The notes below the pieces were generated by a model. The model worked only from the letters and a program-made list of their open reading frames with translations. It was not told the origin of the DNA and did not search any database. A DNA stretch of 64,000 nucleotides from Neolewinella lacunae. GTDB taxonomy: Bacteria; Bacteroidota; Bacteroidia; Chitinophagales; Saprospiraceae. Below are positions 46,606 through 54,242 of this stretch, one piece after another; position 1 is the stretch's first letter; the number at the start of each line of letters is the position of its first letter. Both the position numbers and the translations under genes were made by a program. The stretch covers positions 62,001-126,000 of the forward strand of contig NZ_JACSIT010000118.1 of the NCBI RefSeq assembly GCF_014349155.1, given 5' to 3'.

Positions 46606-47604
46606 ATGCCCAACCAAGTCCTGTCCACCTTCCCGCTGGGGATGCCCTGGCAAACCTTCGATCCTTTCCTGTTTTCGGTGCACCACCTCGACCGCTTCCC
46701 GGCGGGCAACGAAGCGCTGGGGCCCGCCGAGGGTACGGCCGGACGCCGCCTGGGCCAGGACTTTGGCGGCAAGGACGGCTGGAATATGTACCACGGCCAA
46801 ACCGTGCCCGGCTTCCCCTACCACCCCCACAAGGGCTTTGAGACCATCACCGTCGTGGAACGGGGCTTTGCCGACCACACCGATTCTCTGGGAGCCACCG
46901 GACGTTTTGGCGGCGGTGACGTACAGTGGATGACCGCCGGCAAGGGCGTGCTGCACTCCGAAATGTTCCCCTTGCTCAATCCCGAAGGCGACAACACCAT
47001 GGAGCTCTTCCAGATCTGGCTCAACCTGCCCCGCGCCAACAAGCTCGTGCCCCCCAACTACCAGATGCTGTGGGCCGAAGATATTCCCATCGCCCGTTTT
47101 CCTGGCGTGGAAGTCAAAGTGATCGCAGGCGAAGTGGACGGGCATGCCGCCCCCGCGCCTCCTCCGCATTCCTGGGCCGCCGACCCCAACAACCACCTGG
47201 CCGTTTGGCTGCTCCGCCTCAACGCTGGTGCGGAATGGACCCTGCCCGCCGCGCCGGCCGACCTGAACCGTACCCTCTATTTCTTTCGCGGCGAACAACT
47301 CAGCGTCGCCGGGCAGGCCATCAGCCCCTACCACGGAGTCCGCGTAGCCAGCGATGCCGCCCTGCCATTGGTGGCGGGAGACACCGAAGTTTCGCTCCTG
47401 CTGCTGCAGGCACGTCCTATCGGCGAGCCGGTAGCACAGCATGGTCCGTTCGTCATGAACACCCAGGAAGAAATTGCCCTGGCCTTCGCCGAATACCGCA
47501 AGACCCAGTTCGGCGGCTGGCCCTGGCCCAGCGAGGAATACGTTCACCCCCGTGAGAAAGGACGCTTTGCGCTTTACCCCGACGGGCGTGAAGAGGTGCG
47601 CTAG
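46606..47604 (+). CDS. Pirin-family protein
   Basis: A 332-residue bicupin. The metal site is built from YHPHKGFETITVVERG (two histidines) and the later VLHSEMF (His and Glu); GDVQWMTAGKGVLHSEM is the family signature. Pirins act as quercetinases or redox-linked co-regulators, but the substrate is unknown. A proline/alanine insert (HAAPAPPPHSW) between the cupins makes it longer than the usual 230-300 residues. ATG at 46606. A MITE-like element lies immediately downstream. Confidence 0.92.
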   Translation: MPNQVLSTFPLGMPWQTFDPFLFSVHHLDRFPAGNEALGPAEGTAGRRLGQDFGGKDGWNMYHGQTVPGFPYHPHKGFETITVVERGFADHTDSLGATGRFGGGDVQWMTAGKGVLHSEMFPLLNPEGDNTMELFQIWLNLPRANKLVPPNYQMLWAEDIPIARFPGVEVKVIAGEVDGHAAPAPPPHSWAADPNNHLAVWLLRLNAGAEWTLPAAPADLNRTLYFFRGEQLSVAGQAISPYHGVRVASDAALPLVAGDTEVSLLLLQARPIGEPVAQHGPFVMNTQEEIALAFAEYRKTQFGGWPWPSEEYVHPREKGRFALYPDGREEVR

Positions 47605-47615
47605 GCTACTACGGA

Positions 47616-47834
47616 TAGGCTGTTTAATTAGCTAGGCCGCAGCCGTCCTCACTTTGGTCCATTCGTTGGGGGCTCAACCCCAGATCAACCGGGGGAGGCT
47701 CAAGCGCTTACCAGGTCGAGACCCTCTGGGTCGTAGGAGAATACGCCACTGTGCCTAGCTCGATCGACCCAGAGGGTCTCAACCTAGGCAGTCTAACGCG
47801 CGTACGGGCTCACCCCAATTAATTAGACAGCCTA
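47616..47834 (+). mobile_element. MITE-like element, copy A (219 bp)
   Basis: Begins TAGGCTGTTTAATTA and ends TTAATTAGACAGCCTA, terminal inverted repeats with one mismatch over 15 bp. Inside is a perfect 16-bp stem: GAGACCCTCTGGGTCG at 47718-47733 and its complement at 47765-47780. It codes for nothing. Flanking 10-mers (CTACTACGGA and CCACTAAAAC) match only partly, so the target duplication has decayed or is absent. The element ends 3 bp beyond the stop codon of the small membrane protein. Confidence 0.82.
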
Positions 47835-47837
47835 CCA

Positions 47838-48209
47838 CTAAAACACCTCCATCAGCGAAACGCCACCGAAACAGAGGGATACCCCCACGAGCAACACCAG
47901 CCCCATGGCCAGGAAGTAAGCCTTGGCTTTTTGCTTGTTGTCGAGCACTTGCGGCTGCCGTTGGTCGTCGAGAATTTCCGGATCGCCCGGCTTAATTCCG
48001 GGCGTTGGCCTGTGGGTCAGGCGCATGACGATGCCAATCAAAAACAACACCACCACCTCGGCAATTATGGCGCACATCATCAGGAGCATGTACCCCAGGC
48101 CAGCGTAATTATTCGATCCTTGGTTCCCATAGTCGGCTGCATAGCTAAGGATGGTGAGCACTAGGAAAATCCCGAGGGAGATGTAAATAACTTTACTTTG
48201 GTAGCTCAT
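47838..48209 (-). CDS. Small membrane protein (three transmembrane segments)
   Basis: 123 residues from ATG 48209, with three hydrophobic segments (VIYISLGIFLVLTILSYAA, MLLMMCAIIAEVVVLFLIGIVM, AYFLAMGLVLLVGVSLCFGGV). A charged loop (RPTPGIKPGDPEILDDQRQPQ) lies between the last two. Family not recognised. The start overlaps the radical SAM stop by 4 bp (ATGA), so it belongs to that operon and may be a membrane partner of the lipid-modification genes. Confidence 0.75.
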   Translation of the reverse strand: MSYQSKVIYISLGIFLVLTILSYAADYGNQGSNNYAGLGYMLLMMCAIIAEVVVLFLIGIVMRLTHRPTPGIKPGDPEILDDQRQPQVLDNKQKAKAYFLAMGLVLLVGVSLCFGGVSLMEVF

Positions 48210-49630
48210 AGTGAAGGGGATTGTGAAAAGGAAGGAATTTGGGCACGGATGCTGGCCAGGTTGGCCCGCTGGACCGCCGATCGATAAAACATATTCATCG
48301 TCTCGAAGGGGATGATGTGCCCATTCGGTTCGACGATGTGGACACAACTCTTTTTTACGGAACGGACGTCAAAATCGTAGGCATCCATGAAGTGCATGAT
48401 GATGATGCGGAAGAGGTTTCCGTAGCCGAGGCTGGGCGCACTCACCGGCGGCAGGCAGCACATCAGCTGGTGGAAATTTTCCTGGGCCGTATCTACGCTG
48501 CAACCGGTGCTGAACAGATCAAGGACGTGGCGGTGCAGGTCTTCCTGCTGCTCATAAACAATGGTGTTGGGGCGGCTGGTATCGAGCAGGGCGGCGGGGT
48601 TGATGTAGCGGGTAAGGGGGAATACCTGCCCGTCCAGCTTCAGGAGGTAGCCCATCGTGAGCGCATCGGGGTTGCAGGGAACGGGAATGAGGTCGTTGGG
48701 CTGCAACAGCGGCGTTTGGTCGAGGATGCGCTGGCGGACTTCCGTGGGCGTCAGGCGATCCGTTGCCGGATTGAAATTGTCGGTTCGGCCCGCCACCTGG
48801 GTGGGCTGAAAGGTCACGCCCCGCACGCAGGGTTCCTCCAGGGCGTAGCGGATGATCTCGCCCAGCTCGTCTTCGTTTTGGCCTCGTTGGAGGGTGCAGA
48901 CCAGGGTGGTAGACAGGTCTACGGCATTCAGCCGGGCCAGTGCGCGCTCCCTGACCCGCGTCAGGTCTTGCCCCCGCATACTCATCAGCACAGACGGACG
49001 AAAGCTGTCGAATTGCAAATAGACCTCAAAGTCGGGCAGGTAGGTGGCCAGGCGCTCGGCAAAGCCGGGGTCGTTGGCAATGCGCAGCCCGTTGGTGTTC
49101 AGCATCAGGTGCTTAATGGGGCGGGCTTTGGCCATGTCCATGATGGCCCAGAAGTCGGGGTGGATGGTCGGTTCTCCGCCGCTGATCTGGACGACGTCGG
49201 GCTCTCCTTCGCTGGCTACGATGGCGTCGAGCATCCGCTCCACTTCGGCCAGCGTCCGGTGCGACCCGTGGGTAGGGGAACTCTCGGCGTAGCACGTCGG
49301 GCAACTCAGGTTGCAACGGTCGGTAATTTCCAGGACGGTCAGGCAGCTGTGTTGCTCGTGGTCAGCGCAGAGGCCGCAGTCGAAGGGGCATCCCCATTGC
49401 ACCGGCGTATGAAAGCGGTTGGGGTATTCCGAGGCTTTGTTGTAGTTGCGGATTTGCTTGTAGTATTCGACGTCGGTAGCAATCATCACCCGCTGCAGGC
49501 CGTGTTCCGGGCAGCGCTTACGCATCCATACTTTGTCGTCTTCGAACACGATCTTGGCTTCTACCCGGCGCAGGCAGTGCGGACAAAGACTGAGCGTGAA
49601 GTCGTAGTAAGTGTAGCGACCAGCGGGCAT
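48206..49630 (-). CDS. Radical SAM enzyme resembling tetraether-lipid synthase (Tes/MJ0619-like)
   Basis: 474 residues from ATG 49630. The N-terminus has a rubredoxin-like cysteine set (LCPHC and RKRCPEHG), then WGCPFDCGLCADHEQHSC, and the radical SAM motif CNLSCPTCYAE (CxxxCxxC), followed by ISGGEPTIHPDF and NTNGLRIA. This arrangement of extra cysteines before the SAM cluster is that of the Tes/MJ0619 family, which joins lipid tails between C-H carbons. FDSFRPSVLMSMRGQDL and the late cysteines support it. Operon partners are an Lgt-like protein and a small membrane protein. A role in lipid cross-linking or modification is inference. Confidence 0.82.
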   Translation of the reverse strand: MPAGRYTYYDFTLSLCPHCLRRVEAKIVFEDDKVWMRKRCPEHGLQRVMIATDVEYYKQIRNYNKASEYPNRFHTPVQWGCPFDCGLCADHEQHSCLTVLEITDRCNLSCPTCYAESSPTHGSHRTLAEVERMLDAIVASEGEPDVVQISGGEPTIHPDFWAIMDMAKARPIKHLMLNTNGLRIANDPGFAERLATYLPDFEVYLQFDSFRPSVLMSMRGQDLTRVRERALARLNAVDLSTTLVCTLQRGQNEDELGEIIRYALEEPCVRGVTFQPTQVAGRTDNFNPATDRLTPTEVRQRILDQTPLLQPNDLIPVPCNPDALTMGYLLKLDGQVFPLTRYINPAALLDTSRPNTIVYEQQEDLHRHVLDLFSTGCSVDTAQENFHQLMCCLPPVSAPSLGYGNLFRIIIMHFMDAYDFDVRSVKKSCVHIVEPNGHIIPFETMNMFYRSAVQRANLASIRAQIPSFSQSPSL

Positions 49631-49686
49631 AAGCAGGGATTTACCCAACAAGGTAATTCTCCGGACGGAAAACCAAGCAACATTCT

Positions 49687-50412
49687 TTATCCGTTCCGCT
49701 CGTCAATCACGTACCACAGCAGGCCCAGCAGACAGGCCCACTGGATGGGGGCTAACCCGAGCCAGGAATTTCCCGGTTGCCAAAAGCCAATCACCAGGCG
49801 GTAGCCGAGGTAGCTAGTCATAAAAAGCATAAACAAGCGCCCGGAGCGCAGGGGCCAGTGGCGTTGGACGATCCAGAGCCCCAGGCCGCACAAAAGCAAA
49901 AAGACGATCTCGTAGAGGGCCGTCGGGTGCCGCAGGATGCCGTCCCCCAAATCCATCCCCACCCAGGAGGTGGTTGGCAGCCCGTAGGTCGCTTCCCCTA
50001 CCCCCATCAGAAAACATCCCACCCGCCCGATGACCATGGCCAGGAGCAAAGGGTACACGTACAGATCACCCGAGCGCTGCCGGATACCCAGCCAGCGTTT
50101 GGCAATTTCCACGGCGGCCAGGCCACCGAGCAGTCCGCCCACTATCGTCTTGGCCCGGAAGTAGTACTGCCAGCCCAACTCGCCACCGCCCGCGAAAAAC
50201 CGCGCCGGATCTTCCAGTCCCCCCAGCAATCGCGAACCGAATAGCGCCCCGAAAATGGCGGCAATCAATAAGCTCAGCCGCTGCGCGTCGGTCAGGGGAT
50301 CGTGGCGACCGGCCCGCAGGCGCTGGTACAGGCCATACCCCAGGCTTATCCCGACGGTCTCGAGGATGAGGTGCAGCAGCGCCGCATTGGGGACGGGAAA
50401 AAGGGAAAGCAT
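49687..50412 (-). CDS. Lgt-like (prolipoprotein diacylglyceryl transferase family) membrane protein
   Basis: 241 residues from ATG 50412, with about seven hydrophobic segments. Lgt-like blocks are FGALFGSRLLGGLE, YYFRAKTIVGGLLGGLAAVEIAKR (the Gly-Gly-rich turn), AMVIGRVGCFLMGVGEATYGLPTTSW and GILRHPTALYEIVF (compare HPTQLYE in Lgt). Some canonical Lgt residues differ, such as GRVGCFL for GRIGNFI, so it is likely a family side branch rather than the housekeeping enzyme. It sits between an SDR and the radical SAM gene. Confidence 0.82.
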   Translation of the reverse strand: MLSLFPVPNAALLHLILETVGISLGYGLYQRLRAGRHDPLTDAQRLSLLIAAIFGALFGSRLLGGLEDPARFFAGGGELGWQYYFRAKTIVGGLLGGLAAVEIAKRWLGIRQRSGDLYVYPLLLAMVIGRVGCFLMGVGEATYGLPTTSWVGMDLGDGILRHPTALYEIVFLLLCGLGLWIVQRHWPLRSGRLFMLFMTSYLGYRLVIGFWQPGNSWLGLAPIQWACLLGLLWYVIDERNG

Positions 50413-50430
50413 CAGCACCAGGATGCAGCA

Positions 50431-51198
50431 CTAGCGCAAGTAGCTGGCCCCGTTAAAATCCAGCACCGCCCCGGTGGTGAATTTTGCCTCGGGAGTGGCC
50501 AGGTAGAGAATGGCCCGCGCCACTTCGACCACCGTAGCCACGCGGTTGAGGGGGCTTTGGGCTTTGACGGCCTCACCCGCCGCGCCCTGCAGGTGGGGGC
50601 GGGCCATGGCCGTCTCAATAAATCCCGGAGCAATGGCGTGGACCGTAATGTGGTCTCCGCCCACGGCCTGGGCCAGCGACTGGGAGAGGGCGTGGAGACC
50701 CGCTTTGGCGGCACCGTAGCCGACCTGCCCCGCTTCGCCCCGGAAGGCACCGCGGCTGCCGACATTGATGATGGCCCCACTCCCCTGCCGGCGCATGTGC
50801 TGGATGGCCGTGTAGGCCGTGGCGGCCGGGCCAACGAGATTCGTCTGGATCGTTTCGTTAAAGGTCTTCAGCCATTCGTCGAAGGGCATGCTGCCATCGA
50901 CGGGGTGCGGACGAAAAACGCCGGCGTTGTTGACCAGCACGTCGAGCCGGCCCAGTTTCATTACCGCACTGTCTACCAGCAGGCGGGCGGCGTTGGGGTC
51001 CGTCAGGTTGGCCTGCAAGAGGCAGTGCCCGGCACCGGGGAGGCTGGCCAGCACCTCTTTGGCCCCTTCCAGGTCGCGGTGGTAATGAACGCACACCCGG
51101 GCCCCCGCCTCGGCGAACAAACGGGCAGTCGCCGCACCAACCCCTTTGCTGCTGCCCGTGACGAGTACCGTCTTTTTACTGAAATCAATTGTTACCAT
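50431..51198 (-). CDS. SDR-family oxidoreductase (FabG-like)
   Basis: 255 residues. Cofactor loop VLVTGSSKGVGAATA (11-25), NNAGVF, and catalytic Ser/Tyr/Lys in NVGSRGAFRGEAGQVGYGAAKAGL; C-terminal IAPGFIETAMARP. A 3-oxoacyl-ACP-reductase-like fold with no clear substrate. It is the first gene of the minus-strand operon, 18 bp before the Lgt-like gene, which suggests a fatty acyl or lipid substrate, but that is inference. Confidence 0.9.
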   Translation of the reverse strand: MVTIDFSKKTVLVTGSSKGVGAATARLFAEAGARVCVHYHRDLEGAKEVLASLPGAGHCLLQANLTDPNAARLLVDSAVMKLGRLDVLVNNAGVFRPHPVDGSMPFDEWLKTFNETIQTNLVGPAATAYTAIQHMRRQGSGAIINVGSRGAFRGEAGQVGYGAAKAGLHALSQSLAQAVGGDHITVHAIAPGFIETAMARPHLQGAAGEAVKAQSPLNRVATVVEVARAILYLATPEAKFTTGAVLDFNGASYLR

Positions 51199-51389
51199 GT
51201 CACAAATGTAGCCGTCTTAAGCCTGCTCCGAAAACTTTTCTTGGTAACGGCAGCAGTTCGCTCCTCCACCGGTGGTCCGTTAAATTCAACGGATCACCAA
51301 CGTCTTTGTATACTATTTGTCCGGGGCCAGCGTATTTACCCCCAGACGCCGGGCCGGTGGGCCCTACCGACTAATTTCCAGTAATCCCC

Positions 51390-52343
51390 ATGAAGTACAT
51401 CCTTTTCACCCTCCTCTGTTGCCTACCCTTTTTGCTGCCGGGCCAGTCTGGCAAGCTGAAACCTGCCGACCTCGAGCGCCTGGTCGCCGCCGAAGCAGAA
51501 CTCCGGTCGCTCGCCTACGTCATGGCCACCGACAGCAGTGAAGAAAAGCGCTATACCGCTTGCAAAGCCCTCATCACCGGCCTGGTGGAGGCCCTTAAGA
51601 CGCCCAACAGCTACCAGTACGATTTCCCCAACCTGGAAGGCGTAAAAATTCTGGCCGACCCCAACAACAGCTTCCGCCTGTTTACCTGGGAATTATTCAT
51701 CAACAGCGATGAGTACCGGCACTTCGGCGCCGTCCAGCGCAACCGCAAGGAACTGGACCTGACCCCGCTCATTGACCGCGGCGACGCCCTGCGCGAAAAC
51801 CCCGAAAACGTTCAGTTGCCCGCCGACCGCTGGCTGGGCTACGTGGCTTACAACATTATGCCCGGGGGGACTTACGCGGGCCAGGACTACTACTTCGTCT
51901 TCGGTTACGACCGCTACGAGACCTACCGCCGCCGCAAAGTGCTCGACGTCCTTTCGTTTAACGCCGCCGGCAAGCCCGTCTTTGGCCTGCCCGTCTTCGT
52001 TACCTATACGCCCGAAGGACTTTTGCTGGCCGATCGGCAACGGCTCATCCTCGAGTACGCCGCCGAATCCACCGTGACGCTGCGCTTCGACCCCGACCTG
52101 GGCAACGTCGTCTACGAAAACCTCATCCTCGTCCCCGGCGGTAACAACGAAGGCCCCGTATTTTTGCCCGACGGCAGCTACCACGCTCTGGAGTACGGCG
52201 AAGACGGGCGCTGGACGGAAGTAGACAAAATCTTTACCCACACCTACGAAGAAGCCCCCAGAGAGGCCGCTAAGGCTCCCGGGGGGCTCGATATTCTGGG
52301 GCGTCCCACCGGTGGTGGCGGCAGCGTCCCGAAGAAGAATTAG
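51390..52343 (+). CDS. Secreted protein of unknown function
   Basis: 317 residues with signal peptide ending LLPGQ. No family motif recognised with certainty. Sequence such as DFPNLEGVKILADPNNSFRLFTWELFINSDEYRHFGAVQRN and DRWLGYVAYNIMPGGTYAGQDYYFVFGYDRYETYRRRKVLDVLSF is shared, from memory, with conserved secreted proteins of Bacteroidota. The C-terminus is rich in glycine and proline. It stands alone, divergent from the SDR operon. Confidence 0.75.
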   Translation: MKYILFTLLCCLPFLLPGQSGKLKPADLERLVAAEAELRSLAYVMATDSSEEKRYTACKALITGLVEALKTPNSYQYDFPNLEGVKILADPNNSFRLFTWELFINSDEYRHFGAVQRNRKELDLTPLIDRGDALRENPENVQLPADRWLGYVAYNIMPGGTYAGQDYYFVFGYDRYETYRRRKVLDVLSFNAAGKPVFGLPVFVTYTPEGLLLADRQRLILEYAAESTVTLRFDPDLGNVVYENLILVPGGNNEGPVFLPDGSYHALEYGEDGRWTEVDKIFTHTYEEAPREAAKAPGGLDILGRPTGGGGSVPKKN

Positions 52344-52358
52344 GGTAACGGAGGCTGC

Positions 52359-52994
52359 CTATTTGCTGGCGGCCGTTACGGGAAAGGAGATGATCAGGTC
52401 ATCCCAGCTGATCTTAATGCTGGAGTCGTCAATGGCGAAGTGCATCCGCTCGGCCTTCTCGGGGGCGGGCATGCTGTTGCCGGAAACCCGCACTGCGTCG
52501 GCAGCCTCGTCGTAGTCGTAAGCCCCCCACTGGTCAGCTACCGTGTTGAAGATGACCGTCCACTTGTCCTTGGCTGCGGGCAGCGTGAAGAGGGAGTAAG
52601 TGCCGGCGGCCAGCTTCTGGCCTTCGGTGCCCACCATGACGTCGTTGGCGAAGGTGATGCGCGTAGCCTCGTTGGCGCCCGTACGCCAGACCTGCTCGTA
52701 GGGGATGAGGTCGCCGAAAATCGTCCGGCCCTTAACGGCGGGGCTGCCGTAGTTGATCTTCAGGGGTACACCGGCAATTTCTCCGGAAAGCTCGATGCGG
52801 GGACTGACCAGCGAGCCATCGACCACCTTGAGTTCGTAGCCCAGGTCGCCGGAGGGAATCAGGTCCGCAGCATCGGGGGCTGCCTGGGTGGTGTCCGTAG
52901 TGGCTGGGGGGGTAGTGTTGCCATTGTTGGTGTTGGTCTGGCAAGCAGTGGCCAGCAAAAGACAAAAAGCAGGAAAAATAAGTTTCTTATACAT
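52359..52994 (-). CDS. DUF2911-family lipoprotein, copy 1
   Basis: 211 residues from ATG 52994, with lipobox ATAC (MYKKLIFPAFCLLLATAC). A Thr/Asn/Pro-rich tether precedes the DUF2911 domain: VPLKINYGSPAVKGRTIFGDLIPYEQVWRTGANEATRITF and GTYSLFTLPAAKDKWTVIFNT. Function unknown. The next minus-strand gene upstream encodes a paralogue with the same core motifs, so this is a tandem duplication. Confidence 0.88.
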   Translation of the reverse strand: MYKKLIFPAFCLLLATACQTNTNNGNTTPPATTDTTQAAPDAADLIPSGDLGYELKVVDGSLVSPRIELSGEIAGVPLKINYGSPAVKGRTIFGDLIPYEQVWRTGANEATRITFANDVMVGTEGQKLAAGTYSLFTLPAAKDKWTVIFNTVADQWGAYDYDEAADAVRVSGNSMPAPEKAERMHFAIDDSSIKISWDDLIISFPVTAASK

Positions 52995-53252
52995 TGGTAC
53001 GGAGTTGGTTTTTGGCAGTAACACCTAAGCGAAACAAAGGTCAACCGAAACAAAGCATTTTTCTGCAAACGACCGAAAATGCCCGCCCAATACCCGCCCT
53101 TGGTCGAGACGCTGTGCGTCGAATCCTCCTCGCCCCCCGCCAATTCACGCCCCTTACACGCTCCACCCACCCGGCCCAAAACACTGCGCGCCGAATGCCA
53201 TCTGGCACCCGGCGCGCGAGCTTTTTACCTTGATTGGAAACGAAATGGCGGA
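52995..53252. other. Gap between the two DUF2911 genes
   Basis: 258 bp without a gene. A strong hairpin at 53186-53217 (GCGCGCCG ... CGGCGCGC with inner TGCCA/TGGCA) is followed by CTTTTT on the plus strand and by TTTT within a few bases on the minus strand. It is a likely terminator for the downstream end of the 53253-53891 gene. Confidence 0.55.
53186..53217 (-). terminator. Bidirectional-type hairpin terminator after DUF2911 copy 2
   Basis: 8-bp outer stem GCGCGCCG/CGGCGCGC with an inner TGCCA/TGGCA stem. On the minus strand it lies about 35 bp after the stop of the upstream DUF2911 gene and is followed by GTGTTTTG. Confidence 0.6.
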
Positions 53253-53891
53253 TTACATGCCGGCAGGAGCAACGGGAATGGCCACTACTCGGTCGGCCCA
53301 CATCAATTTGATGGTAGCCTCGTCGAGTCCGAAGGCCATCCGCTCAGCCGGTGCGTCGGCGGCCATGGCCTGGGCAGAAACCCGTGCGGCGTCGGCCGTT
53401 TGGTCGTAGCCATTGGAACCCCACTGTTCGGCAGTCTTGTTGAAGATTACCGTCCACTCTCCCTGCTCGGCGGGGATGGTGAACAGGGAGTAGGTGCCGG
53501 CGGGCAGGGCTTGCTTATCCGCGCCCACCATGACGTCGCTGCCGAAGGTGATGCGCGTGGCTTCGTTGGCCCCGGTGCGCCATACTTCGCCGTAGGGAAC
53601 CAGGGTGCCGAAAATGGCGCGGCCATTCACGGCGGGGCTGCCGTAGTTGATGGTTACGGGCGCGCCGCCAACGGTGCCGGTAAGCTCCATGCGGTGGCTG
53701 GGAATCGAGTCGTTGAGGACCTTGACTTCGTAGTTCTGGCTGGAGTTGGCCATGGCCTGGGCAGCGGCGATGCTGTCGGCCCGCAGGCTGTCCGCCAGAG
53801 CTTGTGCCGCTTCGGCGTCGGCGTTGTTATCGGGCCCGCAGGAAGTAACCAGGGCCAGGCAAAAGATGGAAAAGAGGAGTTGCTTAAACAT
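53253..53891 (-). CDS. DUF2911-family lipoprotein, copy 2
   Basis: 212 residues from ATG 53891, lipobox VTSC (cysteine 18). An alanine-rich helical tether (AQALADSLRADSIAAAQAMA) leads into the DUF2911 domain with APVTINYGSPAVNGRAIFGTLVPYGEVWRTGANEATRITF and GTYSLFTIPAEQGEWTVIFNK. Core motifs are nearly identical to copy 1, while the tethers differ completely, so the paralogues diverged mainly outside the domain. Confidence 0.88.
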   Translation of the reverse strand: MFKQLLFSIFCLALVTSCGPDNNADAEAAQALADSLRADSIAAAQAMANSSQNYEVKVLNDSIPSHRMELTGTVGGAPVTINYGSPAVNGRAIFGTLVPYGEVWRTGANEATRITFGSDVMVGADKQALPAGTYSLFTIPAEQGEWTVIFNKTAEQWGSNGYDQTADAARVSAQAMAADAPAERMAFGLDEATIKLMWADRVVAIPVAPAGM

Positions 53892-54039
53892 TGCTAATGA
53901 GTTGATTAATTGGATATACACCAATTTGCCGCAAATGTCACACTAAGTTGCTGATTTTTATTGCGAAGGGGCCTAAAACACCCCCTTTTCCGCCGTTTTT
54001 GCCCCACCAGGAGTTTTTTTTGCACATCAACTTCCTCGG

Positions 54040-54055
54040 GCGCGGCCGCAGGTGC
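54040..54055 (-). repeat. Dispersed motif copy 16 (GCC)
   Basis: Exact reverse-orientation copy, left member of an inverted pair. Confidence 0.9.
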
Positions 54056-54148
54056 GGAGGAGAGATTAGGGAGCGGTGGACGTCCAACTCCAAAGTCGGT
54101 GAATTCACCTTCGTTCCTGTCCACACTTTGCTCCTTGTTCGTCACCTG

Positions 54149-54164
54149 GCACCTGCGACCGCGC
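54149..54164 (+). repeat. Dispersed motif copy 17 (ACC)
   Basis: GCACCTGCG-ACC-GCGC, right member of the pair, 79 bp before the GTPase start codon. Confidence 0.88.
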
Positions 54165-54242
54165 CCCCCTGGCCCGCTGCGGTGCCGCAAAGACGAGATT
54201 GTGGCGTAGTTTTACCCGACTAAGATCACCCGCCGTACGCTT

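Larger units (their letters stand above)
53892..54242. other. Divergent intergenic region with inverted motif pair
   Basis: 351 bp between the DUF2911 and GTPase genes. It holds two copies of the 16-bp motif in inverted orientation (54040-54055 and 54149-54164) about 93 bp apart, and T-runs after a weak CCCCTTTT stretch. No promoter of the TAnnTTTG type was recognised. Confidence 0.6.

Noticed and set aside
48239-49804. A 521-codon plus-strand open frame
   Set aside because: Antisense to the radical SAM gene, no recognisable motif and no plausible initiation context.
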